A stretch of 64,000 bases of DNA, taken from positions 51,743-115,742 of the forward strand of contig NZ_QXEC01000019.1 in NCBI RefSeq assembly GCF_003583405.1. Direction: 5' to 3'. Both the position numbers and the translations under genes were made by a program. The notes under the pieces were generated by a model. The model was not told where the DNA came from, ran no database searches, and was given only the letters and a program-made list of their open reading frames with translations. This stretch comes from Micromonospora radicis (GTDB taxonomy: Bacteria; Actinomycetota; Actinomycetes; Mycobacteriales; Micromonosporaceae). This document shows positions 16,743 through 24,295 of this stretch, one piece after another (the first letter of the stretch is position 1; every line of letters begins with the position of its first letter).

Positions 16743-16886
16743 TCAACTGAAGATGCTGACACCACCCGGGCCGACCAGCAGCCCGACCACGATGAGGACG
16801 ATGCCCCAGAGGATCTGCCGGCGGAACAGCGCGAGGATGCCGGAGACCACCAGTACCACTGCGAGAATCCAGAGAATCAGCTCCAT
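16743..16886 (-). CDS. GPGG-motif small membrane protein
   Basis: 47 aa: an N-terminal hydrophobic helix (LILWILAVVLVVSGILALF), RRQ loop, second helix (ILWGIVLIVVGLLV) and the C-terminal GPGGVSIFS. This two-helix hairpin ending in GPGG is a recognised actinobacterial family of unknown function. It overlaps the end of the metallophosphoesterase gene by 10 bp and is probably cotranscribed with it. Confidence 0.75.
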   Translation of the reverse strand: MELILWILAVVLVVSGILALFRRQILWGIVLIVVGLLVGPGGVSIFS

Positions 16887-17653
16887 GGTTGCTGAGTACC
16901 CCTTGCCCCGACTGTGGAAACCTGGGTCTGATCGAGGTGATCGCCCAGATAGAAGATGCTGTACGCCTGCTTGATCACCGGGTGGGCCACGTTGCGTACC
17001 CGGATGCCGCCCGGGGTGACGCCGCGTTCCGAGCCATGGTGGGCGTGTCCGTGCAGGGCCAGCGCGGTGGGGGCGGTGTCGATCGCCTGCCCCAGCTGGT
17101 AGCTGCCGAGAAACGGGTAGATCTCCAACGGCTCGCCGGCGAGCGTGTCCGGCACCGGCGAGTAGTGGGTCAGCGCCACCAGCACGTCGCAGTCCAGCGA
17201 ACGCAGCGCCGCCGCCAGCCGGTCGGAGCTCTCCGTCGTGGTGCGGACGAACGCCTTCATCTCCGGCTCGCCGAAGTCGCTGGCGCACCGGCCGGCGAAG
17301 CCGCCGCCGAAGCCCTTGACCCCGGCCACCCCCAACCGGCCGCCCGGGCAGTCCAGCACCACGCCGTTGCCTTCGAGCACGGTGATGCCCGCATCCTCCA
17401 GGGTCCCGATCACCTGGGGTACCTGATCGCACTGGTGGTCGTGGTTGCCGAGCACGGCGATCACCGGTATGCCCAGTCCGCCGAACTCCTGCGCCACGCA
17501 GCGCGCCTCTGCCTCGGTGCCGTGCCGGGTCAGGTCGCCGGCGAGTAGCAGGGCGTCGGCCCGGTCGGGCAGTTCCTCCAGCGCCGGCCGGAACCGGCCG
17601 ACCACGTCCTCGTCCAGATGTACGTCGCCCACGGCGGCGATCCGGATAACCAT
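16877..17653 (-). CDS. Calcineurin-like metallophosphoesterase
   Basis: 258 aa. The dinuclear metal-site blocks are all present: GDVHLD, LAGDLTRHG, VLGNHDHQ, LVALTHYSP and HGHAHHG. Substrate unknown; the family includes nucleotidases, cyclic-nucleotide and general phosphodiesterases. ATG is set by GGGAGG five bases upstream. It starts 10 nt after the BON gene stop and overlaps the GPGG gene, so nucleotidyltransferase, BON protein, phosphoesterase and membrane peptide look like one operon. Confidence 0.9.
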   Translation of the reverse strand: MVIRIAAVGDVHLDEDVVGRFRPALEELPDRADALLLAGDLTRHGTEAEARCVAQEFGGLGIPVIAVLGNHDHQCDQVPQVIGTLEDAGITVLEGNGVVLDCPGGRLGVAGVKGFGGGFAGRCASDFGEPEMKAFVRTTTESSDRLAAALRSLDCDVLVALTHYSPVPDTLAGEPLEIYPFLGSYQLGQAIDTAPTALALHGHAHHGSERGVTPGGIRVRNVAHPVIKQAYSIFYLGDHLDQTQVSTVGARGTQQPWS

Positions 17654-17663
17654 CGAACCTCCC

Positions 17664-17939
17664 TCAGGGCAGTTGCTCGATCTCCGTGGGCGCCTGCGTG
17701 CGGATCACCCCGATGTCGCTGGTGATCGGCACGTCCGGAAACCGTCCGGCGACCCGGCGCAGGATCTCGTCCCGCCGGTGCGCGCTCTCCACCTCGCCGT
17801 AGAGCACGAGGCCGCGTTCCGTGTGCGCCACGGTGATTCCCTGCTCGGCGACGGCCGGATCCTCGGTGAGCAGCCGGTGGATCTCCGCCTCGACGTACTC
17901 CTCGGGTGGCCCGGTGCCGGAGTCGCGGTACACGGTCAC
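17664..17939 (-). CDS. BON-domain protein
   Basis: 91 aa. A single BON domain fills most of it: VEAEIHRLLTEDPAVAEQGITV, then GLVLYGEVESAHRRDEILRRV and IGVIRTQ. BON domains are thought to bind phospholipids or act as ligand-binding modules in envelope and osmotic stress proteins. There is no signal peptide, so it is probably cytoplasmic or a partner for another protein. GTG start overlaps the TGA of the upstream nucleotidyltransferase gene by 3-4 bases, which indicates translational coupling. Confidence 0.85.
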   Translation of the reverse strand: MTVYRDSGTGPPEEYVEAEIHRLLTEDPAVAEQGITVAHTERGLVLYGEVESAHRRDEILRRVAGRFPDVPITSDIGVIRTQAPTEIEQLP

Positions 17940-18520
17940 GGTGTTCCCCTCCCGTCGGCCGTGCCGGCGTACGGCACGACGTCCAGCCTGTCCAGCAGCA
18001 CCAGGAACGACTCGGCGTACGGCGAGTGCTGCGTGTCCTTGCGTACCCGTTCCCAGTCGATCTGCTCCCGCAACGACCGGGCCAGCGGCAGCCCGCGGGC
18101 GAAGTCGCAGTAGTGCTGGGAGAAGCTGAGCAGCTTGTGCACCATCAACTGGGTCGCCGACAGCACCGGCATGTGGATGGCGTCGACCGGCCGCACCACC
18201 GTGTCGGCGAAGGTCTCCTCGGTGACGGGCGTCTCGATCGGGCGGTGGATGAGATCCACCATCCGCCCACCGTCGTAGACCTTGACCAGCCAGTCCTCCG
18301 GCGGCCGCTCGGCGGTGAAACCGGCGGCCACCAACGCCTCCAGGGCCGCCTCGACGTCCGGCTCGCGGATCAGGAAGTCGACGTCGTGCTCGCTGGAGTG
18401 CCCGCCGTGGGCGTAGACCGCGAAGCTGCCGCCGAGCGCGAACGGGATGTCGGCCTGCTTGAGCACGGCGGCGACCTTCTTCAAGGTGTGTAGAAGAGTC
18501 TCGTCGTCGCGCTCGGCCAT
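17936..18520 (-). CDS. Nucleotidyltransferase-fold protein (AbiEii/DUF6036-like)
   Basis: 194 aa. A minimal nucleotidyltransferase signature is clear: LGGSFAVYAHG followed by HDVDFLI, i.e. GG(S) and D-x-D separated by the normal distance, in a short one-domain protein. Related proteins add nucleotides to proteins or RNA, and some are toxin components, but no antitoxin-like partner lies beside it. CAGGAGA six bases upstream fixes ATG 18520. It leads the operon with the BON and phosphoesterase genes and is divergent from the thymidylate-kinase-like gene. Specific function unknown. Confidence 0.75.
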   Translation of the reverse strand: MAERDDETLLHTLKKVAAVLKQADIPFALGGSFAVYAHGGHSSEHDVDFLIREPDVEAALEALVAAGFTAERPPEDWLVKVYDGGRMVDLIHRPIETPVTEETFADTVVRPVDAIHMPVLSATQLMVHKLLSFSQHYCDFARGLPLARSLREQIDWERVRKDTQHSPYAESFLVLLDRLDVVPYAGTADGRGTP

Positions 18521-18667
18521 CTCGGCTCTCCTGTCGAGTCGTCGGTGCACCGGTGGGATCCCCGATCGGTACCCGGCATTCCGGTCGTCCACACCTGCCC
18601 GACTCGCGGAAGGTCGCGGACAGTAATCAACCCGGACAGAGCGGGCATTGGGGCGGCGCGGGTCGGA

Positions 18668-18673
18668 TAACCT
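18668..18673 (+). promoter_or_regulatory. -10 element giving a leaderless mRNA for the kinase at 18681
   Basis: TAACCT ends exactly 7 nt before GTG 18681, with no Shine-Dalgarno between. This is the spacing expected if transcription begins at the start codon. Confidence 0.5.
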
Positions 18674-18680
18674 GTGCAAG

Positions 18681-19436
18681 GTGGCCAGATCGACGGGAGT
18701 CCCTCGACCAGCACGGCCGAGTCGAGCAGCCGTGAGCCGTCGTCCCCGACTCCGCACCATCGCCCTGGTGGGCATCGACGGATCGGGCAAGACCACCCAG
18801 GCGCAGCGGCTCGCCGCGACACTCACCGAGGCCGGGCGACCGGCCAGGTACCACCGCAACGCCGGTGGCCGGCGCTGGTTGGGACGGGCCGCCCAACGGC
18901 TGGGGCGGCCGGATGCCCAGCGGCTGCTCGGGCGCGACGCGATGCTGGTGACGGAGTCCGTGTTGCGGTGGCTGGCCATCGCACTGGCGCTGCTCGGCTG
19001 CCTACTGTCCGGCCGGGTGGCGGTGATGGACCGTTACGCCGTCTGCCAGTACGCGAGCCTGCGCGCACACGGTGGGCAGCGCTGGGAGCGCCTGGTGCGG
19101 GCCGGGTACCGGCTCTTTCCCCGACCTCAGGTGACCTTCCTGCTGACCGTGGACCCGGCGGAGGCGTACCGGCGGATCGAGCAACGCGGCACCGACCACG
19201 AGAGCCTGGAGTACCTGGCCGCGGCCGATCTCGCCTACCACGCGGTGCCGGAGTACCCGACCTTCGTGCCGGTGCGCGCGGACCGGCCGCCGGAGGAGGT
19301 GGCTCGGGAGATCCGGGGACACCTGGCCGGCTGGCTTGCCGCCGAGGGCGACCCGGCCGACCGGGACAGCGGGTGCGGCGAGGTGCGGGCCGTGCCGGGC
19401 GCGACCGCACTGATCCCGGCCCGCGCCCTGCCATAG
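18681..19436 (+). CDS. Thymidylate-kinase-like P-loop kinase
   Basis: 251 aa. Walker A GIDGSGKTTQ near residue 37, the DRY segment (VMDRYAVCQYASL), an LTVDPAEAYRRI strand and a LID-type RIEQRGTDHESLEYLAAA. These match the thymidylate kinase superfamily, which phosphorylates dTMP or related nucleotides. A short hydrophobic stretch (LAIALALLGCLLSG) is unusual for Tmk, so the substrate may differ. GTG 18681 is chosen because TAACCT lies 7 nt upstream; GTG 18732 is an alternative. Its stop is the first base of a 22-bp tandem repeat array. Confidence 0.8.
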   Translation: MARSTGVPRPARPSRAAVSRRPRLRTIALVGIDGSGKTTQAQRLAATLTEAGRPARYHRNAGGRRWLGRAAQRLGRPDAQRLLGRDAMLVTESVLRWLAIALALLGCLLSGRVAVMDRYAVCQYASLRAHGGQRWERLVRAGYRLFPRPQVTFLLTVDPAEAYRRIEQRGTDHESLEYLAAADLAYHAVPEYPTFVPVRADRPPEEVAREIRGHLAGWLAAEGDPADRDSGCGEVRAVPGATALIPARALP

Positions 19437-19523
19437 ACCGGCTCAGGCTCGGCCGTGGACCGGCTCAGGCTCGGCCGTGGACCGGCTCAGGCTCGGCCGT
19501 GGACCGGCTCAGGCTCGGCCGTA
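19436..19523. repeat. Four perfect-length 22-bp tandem repeats at a convergent gene junction
   Basis: Units at 19436-19457, 19458-19479, 19480-19501 and 19502-19523 read GACCGGCTCAGGCTCGGCCGTG, with only the last base of the fourth copy changed. The fourth copy contains the TGA and last codons of the SDR gene, so the array looks like a tandem duplication of that gene's 3' end. Confidence 0.9.
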
Positions 19524-20204
19524 GACGGGCACGGCCGCACCGCTGGTGGGGGCGGAGTCGTCCGAGGCGAGGAAGCGGATCACCGAGGCGATCTCGGTGG
19601 GCGCGACCCAGCGCGAGTGGTCGGCCCCGGGCATGGCGGCCCGGTTGGTCGGCGTGTCGATGACGCTCGGCAGCACGGTGTTGCAGCGCACCCCGACCGC
19701 TTTGTACTCCGTGGCCACGGCGGAGGCGAAGGCGAGCACCGCGGCCTTCGCGGTCACATAGCCGGCGACGCCCGGGAAGGGCGCGAGCGCCGCGCGGGCC
19801 GCCACGCAGACCACCGCCCCGCCACCGGCGTCGATCAGGTGCGGCAGCGCGGCCCGGGTGACCAGGTGGGTGGGGCGGAGGTTGAGGGCGAGCATGCGGT
19901 CGAACTCCTCGACCGGGGTCTCGTGCACCAGGCCGCCGCTGGCGTACCCGCCGACCAGGTTGACCACGGCCCGTAGCGGAGCTGCGGGGTCGCCGGCGGC
20001 CACCTGCGTCGCTCGGGCCGCGTCCTGCGGGTCGGTCAGGTCCGCGACCAGCCGGACCGGCGCGTCGGCACCCGGCGGCGCGACCGGGGTCGGCTGCTGC
20101 CGCTGCGTGGCGACCACCCGCCAGCCCGCTTCGACGAACGCGGTGGTCACCGCCGCGCCGAGCCCGCCAGTGCTTCCGGTGACCAGCACACTGCGATCCG
20201 CCAT
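19509..20204 (-). CDS. Short-chain dehydrogenase/reductase-like protein lacking the catalytic Ser
   Basis: 231 aa classical SDR length. Cofactor motif TGSTGGLG near the N-terminus, NLVGGYASG in the NNAG position, and the YVTAK (YxxxK) pair. The Ser normally 13 residues before the Tyr is Ala (VCVAARAAL), so hydride-transfer chemistry may be impaired or use another residue. The C-terminal half (NTVLPSVIDTPTNRAAM, GAAVPVYGRA) is typical. ATG 20204 is supported by TAGCGT six bases upstream and no RBS; a GTG two codons earlier is possible. Substrate unknown. Confidence 0.85.
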   Translation of the reverse strand: MADRSVLVTGSTGGLGAAVTTAFVEAGWRVVATQRQQPTPVAPPGADAPVRLVADLTDPQDAARATQVAAGDPAAPLRAVVNLVGGYASGGLVHETPVEEFDRMLALNLRPTHLVTRAALPHLIDAGGGAVVCVAARAALAPFPGVAGYVTAKAAVLAFASAVATEYKAVGVRCNTVLPSVIDTPTNRAAMPGADHSRWVAPTEIASVIRFLASDDSAPTSGAAVPVYGRA

Positions 20205-20210
20205 GTCCAC

Positions 20211-20216
20211 ACGCTA
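20211..20216 (-). promoter_or_regulatory. -10 element (TAGCGT) for a leaderless SDR mRNA
   Basis: On the minus strand TAGCGT is followed by six bases and then ATG 20204, with no Shine-Dalgarno sequence. Confidence 0.45.
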
Positions 20217-20360
20217 GTGCCGCCGTCCGGTCGGTGGGCAGCCGACCCCACCGGACGGGTCCGACCCGGCCCCGCGGAGGAGGTGGCGACGCGGACCGGG
20301 TGGCAGGCTGTGCGCATCGTGACCGGAGTGGGTCGGGGAACCCGGTGCAACGGTGCCGTG

Positions 20361-20390
20361 TTGACGCTGCCCGACTCATGAAAGTAACTT
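20361..20390 (+). promoter_or_regulatory. Leaderless promoter of the RpiR-family gene
   Basis: TTGACG at 20361-20366, 18-nt spacer and TAACTT at 20385-20390, six bases before GTG 20397. There is no RBS, so the mRNA probably starts at the GTG. Confidence 0.6.
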
Positions 20391-20394
20391 TCAT
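20378..20394. promoter_or_regulatory. Perfect 17-bp palindrome, likely RpiR operator (autoregulation)
   Basis: ATGAAAGT-A-ACTTTCAT covers the -10 and the last bases before the GTG. Palindromes with TGAAA/TTTCA half-sites are known for MurR/RpiR-type regulators. The position would block its own transcription. Confidence 0.7.
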
Positions 20395-20396
20395 CT

Positions 20397-21311
20397 GTGG
20401 CGATTCGTCCGAATCTTTCCGTGAATCACGAGCCGGGTGGACTGATCGTCCACATCGGCGGGCTGCTTCCGTCGCTGTCGCCGGCCGAGCAGCGGGTGGC
20501 CCGGCTGGTGGTCGCCGATCCCGCCGACGCGGCCCGCCGGACCATCACGGACCTCGCCACAGCCGCCGGGACATCGGAGGCGACGGTGATCAGGTTCTGC
20601 CGTTCGGTCGGCATGGACGGCTACCCACAGTTGCGGATCCGGCTCGCGGCGGAGGCGGCCCGGCGGGTCGTGCCGCCGGACGCGCGGGTGGTCGGCGGAG
20701 ACATTCCGGCCGGCGCCGACCTGGCCCAGATCATCGCGACCATCGCGTTCAGCGACGCGCGAGCGGTGGAGGAGACGGCCCAGCAGCTCGATCCGGCGGT
20801 CTGCGGGAAGGTGGTGGACGCGATCGTCGGCGCCGGTCGGATCGACGTCTACGGCGCCGGGGCGAGCGGCCTCGTGGCCGCCGACTTCCAGCAGAAGCTG
20901 CACCGGATCGGCCGGACCGCCTTCTGCTTCCCGGACGTGCACGCCGCCCTGGCCTCGGCGGCGCTGTCAGGCCGCGGTGACCTCGCCATCGGCATCTCGC
21001 ACACCGGCGCCACCGCCGAGGTGGTCGAGGTGTTGGCGCAGGCGCGGGCGCGGGGTGCGACGACAGCGGTGCTGACCAACTTCCCCCGCTCGCCGGTGAC
21101 CGCGTTCGCCGACCACGTGCTCACCACGGCGGCCCGCGAGACCACCTACCGCTCGGGCCCGACCGTCAGCCGGGTCGCCCAGCTCACCGTGGTCGACTGC
21201 CTCTTCGTCGCGGTGGCGGCGCGAAACCGTCCCCGGGCCCGCAAGGCCCTGGAGGCCACCGCCGAGGCGATCCGGTCCCGTCGGACCGGCTCCGCTCGAA
21301 GGCGGCCATGA
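20397..21311 (+). CDS. MurR/RpiR-family transcriptional regulator with SIS domain
   Basis: 304 aa. N-terminal RpiR helix-turn-helix (about 20-95; LSPAEQRVARLVV, ITDLATAAGTSEATVIRFCRSVG) and C-terminal SIS sugar-phosphate isomerase-like domain (about 130-270; IDVYGAGASGLVAADFQQKL, ISHTGATAEVVEVL). SIS domains bind phosphosugars such as MurNAc-6-P or gluconate-6-P. No target operon is adjacent, so the visible target is its own promoter. GTG start with no RBS, placed 6 nt after the putative -10. Confidence 0.9.
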   Translation: MAIRPNLSVNHEPGGLIVHIGGLLPSLSPAEQRVARLVVADPADAARRTITDLATAAGTSEATVIRFCRSVGMDGYPQLRIRLAAEAARRVVPPDARVVGGDIPAGADLAQIIATIAFSDARAVEETAQQLDPAVCGKVVDAIVGAGRIDVYGAGASGLVAADFQQKLHRIGRTAFCFPDVHAALASAALSGRGDLAIGISHTGATAEVVEVLAQARARGATTAVLTNFPRSPVTAFADHVLTTAARETTYRSGPTVSRVAQLTVVDCLFVAVAARNRPRARKALEATAEAIRSRRTGSARRRP

Positions 21312-21777
21312 CGGACGGTTCCGCGCGAACCTGATGACCGAGGTCCGATCCGCTCGGCAGCGGGGGTACCCCGGCGGGCAAGCGGGGGTGCCGCAGCGGG
21401 CATAGGACCGGCGCGCGGATTGTTCACCAGGGCGTGGGGTAATACCACCGGCGTGGATGAACCAAGCGGTCCGCGTACGCGTATCTGGCAGTGACCAGGA
21501 TCGCAGCACGGTGGTGACCCGGGTCGCTGTGCGTAGTGGTCAGGCAGTGTTGCCATGGACCGGGACGGACGGCGATTCGTCGATCCGTCGACCTCACGGG
21601 GTGCCTGCCGGTGCGAACCGCAGGCAGGGTGCTGACAGCAAACATGGACCGTGCTCTCAGCTGATTATCAGGCATTCGTGACACTTTCGACCCACGACAT
21701 GGAATCCCCGACGCGTCTCATCTGTTGTGTAGGTGTCAGCACCGGTGGGCACAGCGGAGGTTACCGGGGAGGGGCTG
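21312..21777. other. Long intergenic region upstream of the sigma factor
   Basis: 466 bp with no convincing gene on either strand. It contains a short hairpin TGCCTGC/GCAGGCA (21602-21608 with 21620-21626) and is slightly less GC-rich near 21630-21730, where the sigma-factor promoter probably lies. No -35/-10 pair stands out. Confidence 0.4.
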
Positions 21778-22779
21778 ATGAGCGTGGGGATGGCAAGGAA
21801 CCGGGCAACCGGCGCGAGCGAGGGGACCGTGGGCAACGTGGACAAGAACATCGGTATGCGAACCGACGAGGTCGCCGAGGAGCGCGACCTGGTCGGAGTC
21901 TACCTGCACGAGATCTCCCGGACGCCACTGCTGGACGCCGCCCGGGAGGTCGATCTCTCCAAGGCCATCGAGGCGGGCCTCTACGCCGAGCACCTGCTCG
22001 GTGCGGACCGTCTGCCCGACGGGGTGACCCGGGAGGAACTGGGGCAGCTGGTCGCCGACGGTGAGCGGGCCAAGGACCTGTTCATCCGGGCCAACCTGCG
22101 GCTGGTGGTGTCGATCGCCCGACGCTACGTCCGTTCCGGGATGCCCATGCTGGACCTGATCCAGGAGGGCAACACCGGCCTGGTCCGGGCGGTAGAGAAG
22201 TTCGACTACGAGCGTGGCTACAAGTTCTCCACCTACGCCACCTGGTGGATCCGGCAGGCGATCAGCCGAGCCATCGCCCAGCAGGAGCGCACCGTGCGGC
22301 TGCCGGTGCACCTGGTGGAGGACGTCAACCGGATGCGCAACGTGGCTCGCCAGCTCACCCGTGAGCTGGGCGGCGACCCGGAGCCGGAGCAGATCGCGGC
22401 GGCCCTCGGAGTCACCGTCGAGCGGGTCAACGAGCTGGTCCGCTGGTCGCAGGACACCGTGTCGCTGGACACGCCGGTCGGCGACGACGGCGACACCAAC
22501 CTCGGCGACCTGGTCGCCGACAGCGACGCCCCGTCGCCGGAGGAGATCGTCCTCACCGGCCTGGAGCGGCAGCGCATCGAGGGGCTGCTCAACCACCTGG
22601 ACGACCGGTCCGCCGGCATCATGCGGGCCCGGTACGGGCTCGAGGACGGCCGGGAGCACTCGCTGACCGAGGTGGCCTCGCGGTTCTCGTTGTCCCGCGA
22701 GCGGATCCGGCAGCTGGAGATCCAGGCGCTCGGCCGGCTCCGTGAGCTGGCCCGCGCGGAGGGGCTGCAGGCGGCCTGA
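21778..22779 (+). CDS. RNA polymerase sigma-70 family factor (RpoD/SigB/HrdB-like, group 2)
   Basis: 333 aa. Region 1.2 (DLVGVYLHEISRTPLLDAA), region 2 (LRLVVSIARRYV, DLIQEGNTGLVRAVEKFDYE, FSTYATWWIRQAI), region 3 (LPVHLVEDVNRM) and region 4 with the helix-turn-helix TEVASRFSLSRERIRQLE. It lacks the long acidic region 1.1 of the primary sigma factor, so it is a group 2 paralogue like mycobacterial SigB or Streptomyces HrdA/C/D, used in stress or stationary phase. GGGGAGGGG lies 4-5 nt before ATG 21778; an in-frame GTG 15 codons earlier has no RBS. Confidence 0.93.
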   Translation: MSVGMARNRATGASEGTVGNVDKNIGMRTDEVAEERDLVGVYLHEISRTPLLDAAREVDLSKAIEAGLYAEHLLGADRLPDGVTREELGQLVADGERAKDLFIRANLRLVVSIARRYVRSGMPMLDLIQEGNTGLVRAVEKFDYERGYKFSTYATWWIRQAISRAIAQQERTVRLPVHLVEDVNRMRNVARQLTRELGGDPEPEQIAAALGVTVERVNELVRWSQDTVSLDTPVGDDGDTNLGDLVADSDAPSPEEIVLTGLERQRIEGLLNHLDDRSAGIMRARYGLEDGREHSLTEVASRFSLSRERIRQLEIQALGRLRELARAEGLQAA

Positions 22780-22796
22780 CCTGGTAGGAATGACGA

Positions 22797-22835
22797 CGAA
22801 CGGCCGGCGTCCGATAGGGGGACGCCGGCCGTTCG
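22797..22835. terminator. Bidirectional terminator between sigma factor and NlpC/P60 gene
   Basis: A perfect 16-bp stem (CGAACGGCCGGCGTCC with its complement) and 7-nt loop, 18 bp after the sigma-factor stop and 29 bp before the convergent stop of the hydrolase gene. Confidence 0.8.
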
Positions 22836-22863
22836 CGGCTTCGGCCCGGTGTCGGGCCCCGGG

Positions 22864-23835
22864 TCAGCGCACCCGGCCGTAGCCGTACGGCGGCATCAGG
22901 TCGACGCTGCGCTTCTCCACGTTCCGTCCGAAGGTCGGCGCGTGGATCACCTGCCCGTCGCCCACGTAGATCGCCATGTGCCCCAGACTGCGGTAGAAGA
23001 CCAGGTCACCCGGGCGCAGTTCGCTCCGGCTGATGTGGGCCACCACCCCCCACTGCATCCGGGTGTTGTGCGGCAGCGACTTGCCCGCCGCCCGCCATGC
23101 CGCCGAGGTCAGGCCGGAGCAGTCGTAGTCGTTCGGGCCGGACTGGCCCCAGGCGTACGGCTTGCCGAGGGCGCCGTAGGCGTACCGGACGGCGACCCCG
23201 GCCTGGCCGGAGACGGCGGGGGCGTTGTCGGCGTTGCCCGACCGGTTGGCCGGTGCCTCGGTGGCCCGGCCGTACGCCTGCCGGCGCAGCTCGTACAGCT
23301 TGTCCAGGTCACGTTCGATGCGCCGCTTCGCGTTGCTCAGTTCCCGGGACTGCGCCGCCTGCTGGCTCAGCGTCACGTCCAGCCGGGTCTTCTCGCCGAG
23401 CAGCCGCCGCTGGTCCGCGGTGTGCGCGGCGATGGTCGCCTGGCGTTGCCGGGTCAGCTGGTCCAGCGTGCCGAGCCGGTCGAACACCAGCGCGGAGTCA
23501 CCGTCGTACAGCAGCGCGTCGATGGTGCCCAGGTTTCCGGTCTTGTACGCGGTGGCGGCCATCTCGCCCACGTCGGCGCGGCTCTGCGCGGCCTGTTGCT
23601 CCAGTGGCCCGATGCGCTCCCGGAGCCGCGCCACGGCGGCCTGGTTCTGCTTGATCTTCTCGCGTAGCTCGTTGTGCGCCTCGACCACGCCTTCCAACTC
23701 GGCTGACGACTTCTCGATCCGCCGGGTCAACTCGGCGGGGGACGGTTCGGCCCGAGCCACCGTGGCCGGTGCGATCAGCACCAGCGAGAAGGCGGTGACG
23801 GTGACGGCGCGCAGCGTGTGTATCAGGGGCGACAA
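22864..23835 (-). CDS. Secreted NlpC/P60 peptidoglycan hydrolase with coiled coil (RipA-like)
   Basis: About 323 aa. Signal peptide (about 1-29, ending ATVARA), long coiled coil (about 33-190, heptad-rich ELTRRIEKSSAELEGVV and later), then a C-terminal NlpC/P60 domain (about 212-323) with catalytic Cys239 in DYDCSGLT, His in LGHMAIYVG and the third polar residue in VIHAPTFG. It cleaves peptide stems of peptidoglycan at division or growth, with the coiled coil as autoinhibitory or docking arm. TTG 23835 is preferred because GAGAGGAG lies upstream and the signal peptide follows directly. Confidence 0.87.
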   Translation of the reverse strand: MSPLIHTLRAVTVTAFSLVLIAPATVARAEPSPAELTRRIEKSSAELEGVVEAHNELREKIKQNQAAVARLRERIGPLEQQAAQSRADVGEMAATAYKTGNLGTIDALLYDGDSALVFDRLGTLDQLTRQRQATIAAHTADQRRLLGEKTRLDVTLSQQAAQSRELSNAKRRIERDLDKLYELRRQAYGRATEAPANRSGNADNAPAVSGQAGVAVRYAYGALGKPYAWGQSGPNDYDCSGLTSAAWRAAGKSLPHNTRMQWGVVAHISRSELRPGDLVFYRSLGHMAIYVGDGQVIHAPTFGRNVEKRSVDLMPPYGYGRVR

Positions 23836-24295
23836 GAGCTCGATGCTCCTCTCCCAGGGCCGGCGCGGGGCTGCTGACGCCGCGCGGACGGCACCGACCC
23901 GGTGCCGTCCGGCTGGACGGCGGCCGACCGGGCCGACCCGCCCAAGGTAGTACGGGACAGGAGTCGACCGCAGAGAAAGCCGGGACCAGTGTTGATGCTG
24001 AGGCGTGGTCACGTTGGCTACTGGCGGTGAGGGTCCGGCTATATCGGTAGATGCCGGACTGGTCGCTCTCGGCATATGACGCCGGTTGGCTCGGCGTTAT
24101 AACCGATAAGACGGACTTGGTGCCCTCTTTCCGGCGTGCCCCGTGCCCGGTCGGCGCTACCGGCGGCGCAATCGAGCAGCCCAACTGGCGAGACCGGCAC
24201 ACAATGAGTCGCACAGCCGGGATTCCTGTCGCCCCCGGTCGGCGGGGCGGGCCGGTCGGGCCGACCCGGCACCACCAGCGGTGGGAGGAGGGGCC
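23836..24295. other. Intergenic region between divergent NlpC/P60 and DUF6232 genes, with paired small hairpins
   Basis: 460 bp. GTCCGGC/GCCGGAC (24033-24039 with 24053-24059) and ACGCCG/CGGCGT (24079-24084 with 24092-24097) form two adjacent hairpins. TATCGGT occurs at 24043-24049 and in inverted form (ACCGATA) at 24102-24108. These AT-richer symmetric signals suggest a shared control region. I do not see the conserved blocks of a ydaO (c-di-AMP) riboswitch. Confidence 0.45.

Noticed and set aside
17936..18520. AbiE-type abortive infection or MNT/HEPN toxin-antitoxin system
   Set aside because: The nucleotidyltransferase signature fits, but the adjacent genes are a BON protein and a phosphoesterase, not an AbiEi regulator or a HEPN toxin.
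19436..19523. CRISPR array
   Set aside because: The 22-bp units are contiguous without spacers and no cas genes are in the window.
21312..21777. Small gene on the minus strand (about 21424-21684)
   Set aside because: No RBS, mixed third-position GC and no family resemblance; treated as intergenic.
22797..24295. c-di-AMP (ydaO) riboswitch before the NlpC/P60 gene
   Set aside because: Such a riboswitch is common before actinobacterial cell-wall hydrolases, but the conserved GGGxAGC-type and GCGACAGCC blocks are missing on the relevant strand.
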